Part shown: positions 43,052 to 51,433 of the stretch, in pieces | Layout of the letters: the number at the start of each line of letters is the position of its first letter | Numbering within the stretch: position 1 is the stretch's first letter | Source: CAVQUE01 sp046290435 | GTDB taxonomy: Bacteria > Actinomycetota > Acidimicrobiia > Acidimicrobiales > UBA8592 | Assembly: GCA_046290435.1 (NCBI GenBank) | Contig: JBKAGO010000070.1 | Location: forward strand, 186,001 to 250,000 | Reading direction: 5' to 3' | DNA length: 64,000 nucleotides | The notes under the pieces: generated by a model | Databases searched by the model: none | Told to the model about the DNA's origin: nothing | Seen by the model: the letters and a program-made list of their open reading frames with translations, nothing else | Program-made: the position numbers and the translations under genes

Positions 43052-43330
43052 ATGCCAAGAAGCCTCAAGAAGGGTCCGTTCGTCGACACCCATCTGCTGA
43101 AGAAGATCGACGCACTCAACGCCAGCGGCGACAAGCAGGTCATCAAGACGTGGTCGCGGCGTTCGACGATCATCCCCGACATGGTCGGCCACACCGTGGC
43201 TGTCCACGACGGGCGCAAGCACGTGCCGGTGTACATCACCGAGACCATGGTGGGTCACAAGCTCGGCGAGTTCGCCCCGACGCGGACCTTCCGGTTCCAC
43301 GCCGGCCAGGAGCGGGGAGCGCGACGCTGA
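43052..43330 (+). CDS. rpsS: 30S ribosomal protein S19
   Basis: Small-subunit head protein, contacts the A-site tRNA and bridge B1a. 92 residues, MPRSLKKGPFVDTHLLKK..., VVHDGRKHVPVYITETMVGHKLGEFAPTRTFR-type sequence present. AAGAGA lies 7-8 bases upstream. Its stop overlaps the rplV start (TGATG). Confidence 0.97.
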   Translation: MPRSLKKGPFVDTHLLKKIDALNASGDKQVIKTWSRRSTIIPDMVGHTVAVHDGRKHVPVYITETMVGHKLGEFAPTRTFRFHAGQERGARR

Positions 43331-44091
43331 TGGTCGCCACCAAGACCAACGAACGCCCGGGCACCCGCGCCCAGGTCAAGTACGTCCGTTCCTCGGCGTA
43401 CAAGGCCCGCGAGGTCCTCGACCTCATCCGCGGCAAGTCCTACGCCCAGGCCAGCGAGATCCTCACGTTCTCCGAGCGTGGGATCAGCAACACCATCCTG
43501 AAGTGCCTCGATTCGGCTGCCGCCAACGCCGAGCACAACGATTCGATCCCCGCCGAAGAGCTCTTCGTCGCCGCCTGCTACGCAGACGAGGGCCCCACGC
43601 TGAAGCGCTGGCGGCCCCGGGCCCGTGGTCGGGCCACCCGCATCCGCAAGAGGACCTGCCACATCACCATCATCGTGGCTCGCTACACCCCCGCCCAGCT
43701 CGATCAGATGCGGGCCCGTGACGAGGCTCGTGGCACCGGTGGGCGTGCATCCAACGCCGCCGAGGCCCGTCGTCGCCGCGTGGCGCAGTCCCGTGCCGCC
43801 GCCGAGGCCAAGGCCGCCGAGGAAGAGCACGATCACGATCACGACGGCCACGATCACGACCACGAGGGTCACGATCACGCCGCGGCCTCGGACACCGAGG
43901 CGACCGACGCCGAGGTCACCGATGGCGCCGATACAGACGTCGATGCCGAGGCGACCGAGATCGAAGCGACCGACGAGGCCGCAGTGGCATCCGACGGCGA
44001 CGACGACCAGACGACCGAGGCCGTCACCGACAGCGAGGCCGACAGCGCCGACGCCGGCGACACCGAGGCCTCCGAAGGGGAAGACAAGTAA
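43330..44091 (+). CDS. rplV: 50S ribosomal protein L22 with His/Asp-rich and acidic tail
   Basis: The first 115 residues are normal L22 (RSSAYKAREVLDLIRGKSY, the beta-hairpin KRWRPRARGRATRIRKRTCHI that lines the exit tunnel). A 138-residue tail follows: an Arg/Ala helix (NAAEARRRRVAQSRAAAEAKA), then a run from 167 to 183 with 8 His among Asp/Gly/Glu (HDHDHDGHDHDHEGHDH), then an acidic Asp/Ala/Thr/Glu end. L22 is usually about 110-125 residues. The His/Asp run could bind divalent metal; the sequence shows only the residues. Confidence 0.95.
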   Translation: MVATKTNERPGTRAQVKYVRSSAYKAREVLDLIRGKSYAQASEILTFSERGISNTILKCLDSAAANAEHNDSIPAEELFVAACYADEGPTLKRWRPRARGRATRIRKRTCHITIIVARYTPAQLDQMRARDEARGTGGRASNAAEARRRRVAQSRAAAEAKAAEEEHDHDHDGHDHDHEGHDHAAASDTEATDAEVTDGADTDVDAEATEIEATDEAAVASDGDDDQTTEAVTDSEADSADAGDTEASEGEDK

Positions 44092-45005
44092 TGGGTCAGA
44101 AGATCAACCCGTACGGCTTCCGCCTCGGGATCACCACCGAATGGAAGTCCCGCTGGTTCGCCGAGCGCGACTACGCGGACTTCGCCATCGAGGACTGGAA
44201 GATCCGCGACTACCTCATGACCGAGCTGCCGCACGCGGCGATCTCGCGTGTCGAGGTCGAACGCACCCGTGATCGGCTGCGCGTCGATGTCCACACCGCC
44301 CGCCCCGGCATCGTCATCGGCCGGCGCGGCTCCGAAGCCGACCGTCTCCGCAGCGGGCTCACCAAGATCACCGGCAACAACAAGGTCCAGCTCAACATCC
44401 AGGAGATCAAGCAGCCCGAACTCGACGCTGCGTTGATCGCCCAGGGTGTCGCCGACCAGCTCGCCGGTCGTGTCGCGTTCCGCCGGGCCATGAAGCGGGC
44501 CGTGCAGAACGCGCAGAAGGCCGGCGCTCTCGGCATCCGGGTCCAGTGCTCGGGCCGCCTCGGCGGTGCCGAGATGTCCCGCAGCGAGTGGTATCGCGAA
44601 GGCCGGGTGCCGCTGCACACGCTGCGTGCCGACATCGACTTCGGCTTCCGCGAGGCTCACACCACCTACGGCCGCATCGGCGTCAAGGTCTGGATCTACA
44701 AGGGCGACATCCTGCCCTACCGGGCCCAGGTCGAAGAGAAGATCAGCAAGGAAGCGGCCATGGCCGTCGGCGAGGCCGCCGACCCCACCAAGCCCCGCAA
44801 GGTCGTCTCGTCGTCTGCTGCCCGTCGTCGTCCCGCAGACGAGGCCACCGGCGCTCCGGTCGCCGAGGAAGCCAACGAGCCGGCCCCGCTGATCAAAGAG
44901 GCCGATCCCGAGTTCGAGAAGCTCCTCGACGAAGAAGAGCAGATCGCCCGCTCCACCAAGGAGCACCACGAGACGCCGCACTTCCGCCCCGGGGAGGCCG
45001 ACTGA
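44091..45005 (+). CDS. rpsC: 30S ribosomal protein S3 with C-terminal extension
   Basis: mRNA-entry-channel protein with helicase function. 304 residues; KH domain (DVHTARPGIVIGRRGSEADRLRSGL), SGRLGGAEMSRSEWYREGRVPLHTLRADIDFG and KVWIYKGDILPY are intact. The last 85 residues (after about 220) are a variable Ala/Pro/Glu-rich tail with EFEKLLDEEEQIARSTKEHHETPH. Overlaps rplV by one base (TAATG). Confidence 0.97.
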   Translation: MGQKINPYGFRLGITTEWKSRWFAERDYADFAIEDWKIRDYLMTELPHAAISRVEVERTRDRLRVDVHTARPGIVIGRRGSEADRLRSGLTKITGNNKVQLNIQEIKQPELDAALIAQGVADQLAGRVAFRRAMKRAVQNAQKAGALGIRVQCSGRLGGAEMSRSEWYREGRVPLHTLRADIDFGFREAHTTYGRIGVKVWIYKGDILPYRAQVEEKISKEAAMAVGEAADPTKPRKVVSSSAARRRPADEATGAPVAEEANEPAPLIKEADPEFEKLLDEEEQIARSTKEHHETPHFRPGEAD

Positions 45006-45421
45006 TGTTGATGCCACGCAAGGTGCGCCACCGCAAGCACCACCGCGGTCGCCTGAAGGGCAACGCCAAGGGCGGCACCGAGGTCACCTTCGGCGAGTAC
45101 GGCATCCAGGCCCTCGAGCCCGGATGGATCACCGCACGCCAGATCGAAGCGGCCCGTATCGCCATGACCCGCCACATCAAGCGTGGCGGCAAGGTCTGGA
45201 TCAACGTGTTCCCCGACAAGCCGATCACCGAGAAGCCCGCCGAGACCCGCATGGGCTCGGGCAAGGGCAACCCCGAGCGCTGGGTCGCCCCGGTGCGTCC
45301 GGGACGCATCCTTTTCGAGCTGTCGTACCACGACGAGGCCGTCGCCCGCGCCGCCATCGAGCGGGCCATCCAGAAGCTTCCCATCAAGGCGAAGTTCGTG
45401 ACCCGTCAGGAAGGTTTCTGA
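45005..45421 (+). CDS. rplP: 50S ribosomal protein L16
   Basis: A-site-region protein that shapes the GTPase centre. 138 residues; MLMPRKVRHRKHHRGRLKG, GWITARQIEAARIAMTRHIKRGGKVWINVFPDKPITEKP and MGSGKGNPERWVAPV are family signatures. ATG 45005 (MLMPRK) overlaps rpsC (TGATG); ATG 45011 is a shorter alternative. Confidence 0.97.
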   Translation: MLMPRKVRHRKHHRGRLKGNAKGGTEVTFGEYGIQALEPGWITARQIEAARIAMTRHIKRGGKVWINVFPDKPITEKPAETRMGSGKGNPERWVAPVRPGRILFELSYHDEAVARAAIERAIQKLPIKAKFVTRQEGF

Positions 45422-45663
45422 TGGCCAAGAAGAAGGCACTGACCGAGCTCAGCGACAGCGATCTGCTCGCTGCGCTGGCCGAATACAAAGAAGAGCTGTT
45501 CAACCTGCGATTCCAGCTGGTCACCGGACAGCTCGACAACACCAGCCGCATCCCGGCCGTCCGGCGCGACGTCGCCCGGGCCATGACCGAGCTGCGTGCC
45601 CGTGAGATCAACGCTGCCGAGGCGCTGGCCTCCCAGGGAGCAACGGAGGACCGCAATGGCTGA
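45421..45663 (+). CDS. rpmC: 50S ribosomal protein L29
   Basis: Helical protein at the tunnel exit, near the trigger-factor site. 80 residues: LTELSDSDLLAALAEYKEELFNLRFQLVTGQLDNTSRIPAVRRDVARAMTELRARE is typical. ATG 45421 overlaps the rplP stop. Its end overlaps rpsQ by 8 bases. Confidence 0.96.
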   Translation: MAKKKALTELSDSDLLAALAEYKEELFNLRFQLVTGQLDNTSRIPAVRRDVARAMTELRAREINAAEALASQGATEDRNG

Positions 45664-45928
45664 GGTGACCACCTCGCGCCCCAATCCCCGCAAGGTCCGT
45701 GAGGGCCTCGTGGTGTCCAACGCGATGGACAAGACCGCTGTGGTCGCCACCGTCGACCGCGTCCGGCACCGGCGGTACAACAAGACCGTGCAGCGCACGT
45801 CGAAGTTGTTCGTCCACGATGAGGCGAACGACCTCAACGTCGGCGACCGCGTCCGGATCGCAGAGACCCGCCCGCTCTCCAAGAACAAGCGCTGGAGGAT
45901 CGTCGAGATCCTCGAGCGTGCGAAGTAG
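45656..45928 (+). CDS. rpsQ: 30S ribosomal protein S17
   Basis: OB-fold small-subunit protein, primary binder of 16S rRNA. 90 residues: VREGLVVSNAMDKTAVVATVDRVRHRRYNKTVQRTSKLFVHDEANDLNVGDRVRI and ETRPLSKNKRWRIVEILERAK. Starts inside rpmC. Confidence 0.97.
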   Translation: MAEVTTSRPNPRKVREGLVVSNAMDKTAVVATVDRVRHRRYNKTVQRTSKLFVHDEANDLNVGDRVRIAETRPLSKNKRWRIVEILERAK

Positions 45929-45937
45929 GAGGCGGCG

Positions 45938-46306
45938 ATGATCCAACAGGAATCGCGCCTGCGCGTCGCGGACAACTCCGGCGCCAAAGAGGTCCTGTGC
46001 ATCAAGGTGCTCGGCGGCTCCAAGCGCCGCTACGCCGGCATCGGCGACATCATCGTCGCCACGGTCAAAGACGCCATCCCCGGCGCGGCCGTCAAGAAGG
46101 GCGATGTCGTCAAGTGCGTCATCGTCCGCACCAAGAAGCTGCGCCGTCGTCCCGACGGCTCCTACATCCGCTTCGACGAGAACGCCGCGGTGCTCATCAA
46201 CGATGCGCAGCAGCCGCGGGGCACCCGCATCTTCGGCCCGGTGGGCCGCGAGCTGCGTGACAAGAAGTTCATGCGCATCGTTTCGCTGGCGCCGGAGGTC
46301 CTGTGA
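45938..46306 (+). CDS. rplN: 50S ribosomal protein L14
   Basis: Bridge protein to 16S rRNA and site of RsfS binding. 122 residues, MIQQESRLRVADNSGAKEVLCIKVLGGSKRRYA and NAAVLINDAQQPRGTRIFGPVGRELR as usual. AGGAGG just upstream of ATG 45938. Confidence 0.97.
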   Translation: MIQQESRLRVADNSGAKEVLCIKVLGGSKRRYAGIGDIIVATVKDAIPGAAVKKGDVVKCVIVRTKKLRRRPDGSYIRFDENAAVLINDAQQPRGTRIFGPVGRELRDKKFMRIVSLAPEVL

Positions 46307-46638
46307 TGGGAGCAACTGCCAAGTCGATGAAGATCCGCAAGGGTGACCGCGTGGTCGTGCTGTCCGGCAAGGACCGCGGCAAGGAGGGCACCGTCATGTT
46401 CGCCTTCCCCCAGACCCGCAAGGTCATCGTCGACGGCGTCAACGTGGCCAAGAAGCACCAGAAGCCCACCAGCGCCACGATGCAAGGCGGCATCATCGAC
46501 AAGGAGATGCCGCTGCCGGTCGATCGTGTCGCCGTCATCAGTCCCCAGGACGGCAAGGCCACCCGCGTCGGGTACCGCTTCGACGCCGACGGCACCAAGG
46601 TGCGCATCTGCAAGCGCACAGGAGCAGATCTGCCATGA
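46306..46638 (+). CDS. rplX: 50S ribosomal protein L24
   Basis: Assembly initiator near the exit tunnel. 110 residues with a KOW motif (KIRKGDRVVVLSGKDRGKEGTVM) and NVAKKHQKP. ATG 46306 is taken (TGATG overlap with rplN); GTG 46303 is in frame and possible. Overlaps rplE by 4 bases (ATGA). Confidence 0.96.
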   Translation: MGATAKSMKIRKGDRVVVLSGKDRGKEGTVMFAFPQTRKVIVDGVNVAKKHQKPTSATMQGGIIDKEMPLPVDRVAVISPQDGKATRVGYRFDADGTKVRICKRTGADLP

Positions 46639-47216
46639 CCGACACCATCAGCGCACCGGCCAACGTGCTGCCCCGTCTCAAGGTCAAGTACAACACCGAG
46701 ATCCGCGACGCCCTGCGTGAGCAGCTCGACAAGCCCAACATCATGCAGGTGCCGCGCATCGACAAGATCGTGGTCAACATGGGTGTCGGCGAGGCGGTCG
46801 CCCGCGGCTCGCTGCTCGACGGGGCGGTCGCCGACCTGGCCACCATCACCGGTCAGAAGCCCATGATCACCCGGGCCAAGAAGTCGATCGCGGGATTCAA
46901 GCTCCGTGAGGGCAACGCCATCGGGGCCAAGGTCACCTTGCGCGGCGATCGGATGTATGAGTTCCTGGACCGTCTGATCAGCCTGGCGATCCCCCGTATC
47001 CGCGACTTCCGGGGCCTGCCCACGAAGTCGTTCGACGGACACGGCAACTACACCTTCGGGGTCACCGAGCAGCTCATCTTCCCCGAGATCGACTACGACA
47101 AGATCGACACCACGCGTGGCATGGACATCACCATCGTGACCACCGCCACCAGCGACGAGGACGGCCGGGCCCTGCTCGATGCGTTCTCGTTCCCGTTCAA
47201 AGTTGAAGGACAGTAG
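46635..47216 (+). CDS. rplE: 50S ribosomal protein L5
   Basis: Binds 5S rRNA and contacts P-site tRNA. 193 residues: NIMQVPRIDKIVVNMGVGEA, GQKPMITRAKKSIAGFKLREGNAIG, and FPEIDYDKIDTTRGMDITIVT. ATG 46635 overlaps the rplX stop. rpsN-type gene follows 3 bases later. Confidence 0.97.
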   Translation: MTDTISAPANVLPRLKVKYNTEIRDALREQLDKPNIMQVPRIDKIVVNMGVGEAVARGSLLDGAVADLATITGQKPMITRAKKSIAGFKLREGNAIGAKVTLRGDRMYEFLDRLISLAIPRIRDFRGLPTKSFDGHGNYTFGVTEQLIFPEIDYDKIDTTRGMDITIVTTATSDEDGRALLDAFSFPFKVEGQ

Positions 47217-47219
47217 GCA

Positions 47220-47405
47220 ATGGCCAAGAAGGCTCTGATCAACAAGCAGCAGAAGACGCCCAAGTACAAGGTGCGCGCCTACACCCGTTGCCGTCGCTGT
47301 GGTCGGCCCCGGTCCGTGTACCGCAAGTTCGGCCTGTGTCGGATCTGCCTGCGCGAGCTCGCCCACGCCGGCGAGTTGCCCGGTGTCACCAAGGCCAGCT
47401 GGTGA
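47220..47405 (+). CDS. rpsN: 30S ribosomal protein S14, zinc-binding type Z
   Basis: 61 residues, the short S14 type; four cysteines in C-R-R-C (24, 27) and C-R-I-C (40, 43) bind zinc. It sits between rplE and rpsH as usual. The zinc motif is kept here, in contrast to the lost site of RpoC. Confidence 0.97.
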   Translation: MAKKALINKQQKTPKYKVRAYTRCRRCGRPRSVYRKFGLCRICLRELAHAGELPGVTKASW

Positions 47406-47421
47406 GGAGGGGAGTCCAGCC

Positions 47422-47826
47422 ATGACGATGACCGATCCACTCGCCGACATGTTGACCCGCATTCGCAATGCGAACGTGGCCATGCACGACGACGTCAAGA
47501 TGCCCAGCTCGAAGCTGAAGGAATCCCTCGCCGGGGTCCTCCAGGCCGAGGGCTACATCCAGGGCTACACCGTGACCGACAACGGCGATCGCCCCGGGCG
47601 CACGCTGAAGATCGACATGAAGTACTCGCCTGACCGAGCCCGGGTCATCTCCGGCCTCAAGCGGGTCTCCAAGCCGGGCCTTCGCGTCTACAGCAAGTCC
47701 AATGAGATCCCCCGCGTGCTCGGCGGCCTCGGCGTCGCCGTGGTCTCGACCAGCCGCGGCCTCATGACCGACCGGGAGGCTCGCCGTCGTCGTATGGGCG
47801 GCGAGATCCTCTGTTACGTCTGGTAG
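47422..47826 (+). CDS. rpsH: 30S ribosomal protein S8
   Basis: Binds 16S rRNA helix 21 and, in other bacteria, represses the spc operon. 134 residues: MTMTDPLADMLTRIRNANVAMHDDVKMPSSKLKESLAGVL and the C-terminal STSRGLMTDREARRRRMGGEILCYVW. ATG 47422 follows GAGGAGGGGAG, strong but rather far (about 9-14 bases). Confidence 0.97.
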   Translation: MTMTDPLADMLTRIRNANVAMHDDVKMPSSKLKESLAGVLQAEGYIQGYTVTDNGDRPGRTLKIDMKYSPDRARVISGLKRVSKPGLRVYSKSNEIPRVLGGLGVAVVSTSRGLMTDREARRRRMGGEILCYVW

Positions 47827-47833
47827 GAGCACC

Positions 47834-48373
47834 ATGTCCCGCATCGGAAAAGCCCCCATCACCGTGCCCGCAGGCGTCGACGTCGTCGTCGACGGCCCCA
47901 CCGTCACGGTCAAGGGCCCCAAGGGCTCGCTGAGTCACCGGCTCCCCGACACCATCACCGCAGTCATCGACGCGGGTGTGCTCACCGTCGAGCGCGCCGA
48001 CGAGGAACGCGAGACCCGTGCTCTGCACGGGCTCAGCCGTTCGCTGCTGAACAACATGGTCGTCGGGGTGAGCGAGGGCTACTCCAAGCGCCTCGAGATC
48101 GTCGGCGTCGGCTACCGCGTCCAGGCGAAGGGGCCGCGTTCGCTCGAGTTCCAGCTCGGGTTCTCGCACCCCGTCAAGGTCGAGGCCCCCGAGGGCATCG
48201 AGTTCGAGGTCCCCGTCCAGACCCAGATCAACGTGATCGGCATCGACAAGCAGCGCGTCGGACAGGTCGCCGCTGACATCCGTGCGCTCAAGAAGCCCGA
48301 GCCCTACAAGGGCAAGGGCATCCGGTACGCCGGCGAGCAGATCATCCGCAAGGCCGGCAAGGCCGCGAAGTAG
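47834..48373 (+). CDS. rplF: 50S ribosomal protein L6
   Basis: Factor-binding-site protein. 179 residues, MSRIGKAPITVPAGVDVVVDGPTVTVKGPKGSL and GKGIRYAGEQIIRKAGKAAK; both alpha/beta repeats present. GGAGC upstream. Confidence 0.97.
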   Translation: MSRIGKAPITVPAGVDVVVDGPTVTVKGPKGSLSHRLPDTITAVIDAGVLTVERADEERETRALHGLSRSLLNNMVVGVSEGYSKRLEIVGVGYRVQAKGPRSLEFQLGFSHPVKVEAPEGIEFEVPVQTQINVIGIDKQRVGQVAADIRALKKPEPYKGKGIRYAGEQIIRKAGKAAK

Positions 48374-48383
48374 GAAACGAACG

Positions 48384-48749
48384 ATGAGCGACAAGGCACA
48401 ACACAAGCAGCGTGGTCGCGTTCGACGCCACAACCGGGTGCGGCGCAAGATCCGCGGCACCGCCGAGCGGCCCCGTCTGGCCGTCTACCGGTCCAACCGC
48501 CACATCTCGGCGCAGTTGATCGACGACGACGCCGGGCGCACCATCGCCGCGGCCTCGACCGTCGAGGCCGACCTGCGCACCGGGGCGACCTCGGGCATCG
48601 AGGCCGCCAAGGCCGTCGGCGCCCGTGTGGCCGACCGCGCCAAGGCCGAAGGAGTCACCACAGTGGTGTTCGACCGGGGTGGGTTCCGCTACCACGGCCG
48701 TGTCGCCGCCGTCGCCGATGCAGCCCGCGAGGCCGGGCTCGAGTTCTAG
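48384..48749 (+). CDS. rplR: 50S ribosomal protein L18
   Basis: 5S-rRNA binding protein. 121 residues, RRKIRGTAERPRLAVYRSNRHISAQLIDDDAGRTIAAAST and FDRGGFRYHGRVAAVADAAREAGLEF. ATG 48384; the next gene's leader starts 23 bases after it. Confidence 0.97.
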   Translation: MSDKAQHKQRGRVRRHNRVRRKIRGTAERPRLAVYRSNRHISAQLIDDDAGRTIAAASTVEADLRTGATSGIEAAKAVGARVADRAKAEGVTTVVFDRGGFRYHGRVAAVADAAREAGLEF

Positions 48750-48772
48750 AACGACAAGGAAGCGCCGTACAG

Positions 48773-48790
48773 ATGAGCAGCACCACATGA
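48773..48790 (+). CDS. 5-codon mini-ORF (MSSTT) overlapping the rpsE start
   Basis: AAGGA (48757-48761) precedes ATG 48773, which opens ATG-AGC-AGC-ACC-ACA-TGA. Its stop overlaps the ATG of rpsE as ATGA (48787-48790), while rpsE itself has no obvious ribosome site. It may supply coupled initiation for rpsE. Whether a peptide is made is unknown. Confidence 0.35.
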   Translation: MSSTT

Positions 48791-49347
48791 ACAACGCATC
48801 CTCCGCACCCGGAGAGCTCCGCGAGTCCCGGGTCATCAACATCAACCGCGTCGCCAAGGTCGTCAAGGGCGGCCGACGGTTCTCGTTCACCGCGCTCGTC
48901 GTCATCGGCGACGGTGCAGGACGGGTCGGTTTGGGCTACGGCAAGGCCAAGGAAGTGCCCCTCGCCATCCAGAAGGGCACCGACGAGGCCCGGCGCAACC
49001 TGTTCACGGTCCCCATGGCCGGTTCGACCATCGTGCACCCGATCATCGGCGAGACCGGTGCGGGCCGCGTGATGCTCAAGCCCGCCGCTCCCGGTACCGG
49101 CGTCATCGCCGGCGGTGCGGCCCGTGTCATCCTCGAAGAGGCGGGTATCAGCGACGTGCTGTGCAAGTCGCTCGGCTCGTCCAACTACATCAACATCGCC
49201 CGGGCGACCATCGCCGGACTCCAGGGCCTGCGCCGCCCCGACGAGATCGCCGCGCTGCGGGGCCTCGAGGCCGACGAGTTCGTGCCCGCCGGCCTGCTCA
49301 GCGCCTACCGCGAGACCGAGCGCGGCAGCGCGAAGGGAAGTGCATGA
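48787..49347 (+). CDS. rpsE: 30S ribosomal protein S5
   Basis: Fidelity protein at the mRNA entry. 186 residues: VININRVAKVVKGGRRFSFTALVVIGDGAGRVGLGYGKAKEVPLAIQKG, GTGVIAGGAARVILEEAGISDV, KSLGSSNYINIARATI. ATG 48787 is the only reasonable start and has no clear Shine-Dalgarno; it overlaps a 5-codon mini-ORF stop by ATGA. The last bases overlap rpmD. Confidence 0.95.
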   Translation: MNNASSAPGELRESRVININRVAKVVKGGRRFSFTALVVIGDGAGRVGLGYGKAKEVPLAIQKGTDEARRNLFTVPMAGSTIVHPIIGETGAGRVMLKPAAPGTGVIAGGAARVILEEAGISDVLCKSLGSSNYINIARATIAGLQGLRRPDEIAALRGLEADEFVPAGLLSAYRETERGSAKGSA

Positions 49348-49556
49348 TGGCCCTCAAGGTCACCCAGACCCGGTCGTCGATCGGCACGAAGCCCAAGCAT
49401 CGCGGCACGCTGCGTGCGTTGGGGCTGCGTGGTATCGGCAAGACCAACGTCGTGCCCGACCGTCCCGAGATCCGCGGCATGATCGCCCGGGTCCCCCACC
49501 TCATCACCGTCGAAGACGTCGATGACGCCCTCCTCGCGAAGGACGCCGCATCATGA
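49344..49556 (+). CDS. rpmD: 50S ribosomal protein L30
   Basis: Small 5S-side protein. 70 residues from ATG 49344 (MMALKVTQTRSSIGTKPKHRGTLRALGLRGIGKTNVVPD); ATG 49347 is an equal alternative, with AAGGGA upstream serving either. The first ATG overlaps the rpsE stop (ATGA). Many actinobacteria keep this gene here. Confidence 0.94.
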   Translation: MMALKVTQTRSSIGTKPKHRGTLRALGLRGIGKTNVVPDRPEIRGMIARVPHLITVEDVDDALLAKDAAS

Positions 49557-50041
49557 AGATCCACGATCTCAAGCCCGCTGCGGGCTCCAACAAGCGGGCC
49601 AAGCGTGTCGCCCGTGGTATCGGCGGCGCCGGCGGCAAGACCGCGGGCCGCGGCACCAAGGGCCAGAAGGCCCGCAACAAGGTCAAGGTCGGTTTCGAGG
49701 GTGGCCAGATGCCCCTCGCCCGGCGTGTGCCGAAGCTGCGCGGCTTCAACAACCCGTTCCGGGTCGAGTACCAGCCGATCAACCTCGACACCATCGCCGA
49801 GAGCGGCCTGACCGAGGTCACCCCAGAGACGCTGTTCGCGCAGGGTCTGGTCTCCAAGGGTGCGCTGGTCAAGGTCCTCGGTCGCGGCGAGGTCACCACG
49901 GCGATCACCGTCAAGGCCCACGGCTTCTCGAAGTCGGCTGAAGCGGCCATTGTCGCTGCCGGGGGTACTGTCGAGGTGCTGCCTGCGCCGTGGGGCGATC
50001 GTCGTCCGCCGGCGAAGGGCAACGCGCTCACCAACCGCTGA
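49553..50041 (+). CDS. rplO: 50S ribosomal protein L15
   Basis: Late-assembly large-subunit protein. 162 residues: MKIHDLKPAAGSNKRAKRVARGIGGAGGKTAGRGTKGQKAR (the Gly/basic N-terminal arm), GFEGGQMPLARRVPKLRGFNN. Starts with ATGA overlap of rpmD. Confidence 0.97.
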   Translation: MKIHDLKPAAGSNKRAKRVARGIGGAGGKTAGRGTKGQKARNKVKVGFEGGQMPLARRVPKLRGFNNPFRVEYQPINLDTIAESGLTEVTPETLFAQGLVSKGALVKVLGRGEVTTAITVKAHGFSKSAEAAIVAAGGTVEVLPAPWGDRRPPAKGNALTNR

Positions 50042-50083
50042 TCATCGTCGCCCTGCAACGGCGGGGCGACTGGAGGACTCGCC

Positions 50084-51433
50084 GTGGCAGCCAACGTGCT
50101 GAACATGTTCAGGGTGACCGATCTTCGCAACAAGATCCTGTTCACCCTGGGGATCATCGGGCTCTATCGCATCGGGGCGTTCATCCCGGCGCCCGGTATC
50201 GACATCGACGCGATCCAGTTGCTGCGCCAGCGCAGCGAGGAGACCGGTGGCGCGCTGGCGTTCCTGCGGCTGTTCTCGGGCGGTGCGCTGACCCAGTTCG
50301 CGATCTTCGCGCTGGGCATCCTGCCGTACATCACCGCGTCGATCATCATGCAGATCCTCGGCGTGGTTATCCCACGCGTCGAGCAGTGGCAGCAGATGGG
50401 CGCGGTCGGTCAGCGCAAGATCACCCAGACGACGCGCTACATGACGATCGCCATCGCGGTGTTGCAGAGCACGGCGTTCGCGTTCTTGTTCCACAACGGC
50501 GGCGGCGGTTTCGGCGGTGCGAGCGCCGACGGGACCCAGCTGGACCTGTTGCCCAACTTCACCGTCGGGCGGGTGATCCTGGTCGTGTTGACCCTCACCG
50601 CCGGCACGGCGCTGCTGATGTGGATGGGCGAGCTCGTCACCCAGCACGGCATCGGCAACGGCATGTCGATCCTGATCTTCGCCTCGGTCGTGGCGTCGAT
50701 GCCGAACCAGGGGGCCCTGGTCCGCACCGACGCCGGATGGGGCGGCGTGATCGGTGTCTCGTTGCTGTACCTGGTCCTGCTGGTGGCCATCGTGTTCGTC
50801 GAGCAGGGACAACGACGGATCCCCGTGCAGTTCGCGAAGCGGGTGGTCGGCCGCAAGCAGTACGGCGGCCAGAGCACCTACATCCCGCTCAAGGTGAACC
50901 AGTCCGGCGTCATCCCGATCATCTTCGCGAGCTCGGTGCTGTACCTGCCCCAGCTGCTCGCCGCGGTGCTGCCCTCCGACGACGATCCCGCCAACAACAC
51001 CTGGGGCGAGAGCGTCCAGTCATGGGTCAACGACAACCTGGTGGTGAGCGACAGCCCGTTCTACATCATCTTCTTCGGCCTGCTCATCATCGGCTTCGCC
51101 TACTTCTACACGGCGATCACCTTCGACCCGGTCAAGCAGGCCGACACGATCCGCAAGCAGGGTGGCTTCATCCCCGGCATCCGTCCGGGTCCCCAGACCG
51201 AGCGCTACCTGGGCCGCATCCTCAACCGGGTCACCCTCGCCGGTGCACTGTTCATCGCCGTGGTGGCGTTGCTGCCGACGTTCATCCTCGCCAAGGTGCT
51301 CGATCAGGGCAACGTCGGCGCGGTCTCCTTCGGCGGCATCTCCATCCTCATCGCGGTGGGTGTGGCCCTCGAGGTCATGAAGCAGATCGACAGCCAGTTG
51401 ATGATGCGTAACTACGAAGGGTTCCTGAAGTAG
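50084..51433 (+). CDS. secY: preprotein translocase subunit SecY
   Basis: Channel-forming subunit of SecYEG. 449 residues, about ten helices; N-terminal LRNKILFTLGIIGLYRIGAFIPAPGID, LGILPYITASIIMQIL, and TRYMTIAIAVLQ, QPERYLGRI-like C-terminal region. GTG 50084 has GGAGGA 6-7 bases upstream. Overlaps the adk GTG by one base at the stop. Confidence 0.97.
   Translation: MAANVLNMFRVTDLRNKILFTLGIIGLYRIGAFIPAPGIDIDAIQLLRQRSEETGGALAFLRLFSGGALTQFAIFALGILPYITASIIMQILGVVIPRVEQWQQMGAVGQRKITQTTRYMTIAIAVLQSTAFAFLFHNGGGGFGGASADGTQLDLLPNFTVGRVILVVLTLTAGTALLMWMGELVTQHGIGNGMSILIFASVVASMPNQGALVRTDAGWGGVIGVSLLYLVLLVAIVFVEQGQRRIPVQFAKRVVGRKQYGGQSTYIPLKVNQSGVIPIIFASSVLYLPQLLAAVLPSDDDPANNTWGESVQSWVNDNLVVSDSPFYIIFFGLLIIGFAYFYTAITFDPVKQADTIRKQGGFIPGIRPGPQTERYLGRILNRVTLAGALFIAVVALLPTFILAKVLDQGNVGAVSFGGISILIAVGVALEVMKQIDSQLMMRNYEGFLK

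Noticed and set aside
48773..48790. Treating the rpsE start as frameshifted (MSSTT joined to MNNASS)
   Set aside because: The ATGA overlap is a natural junction type here and rpsE is complete from ATG 48787; kept only as a mini-ORF.
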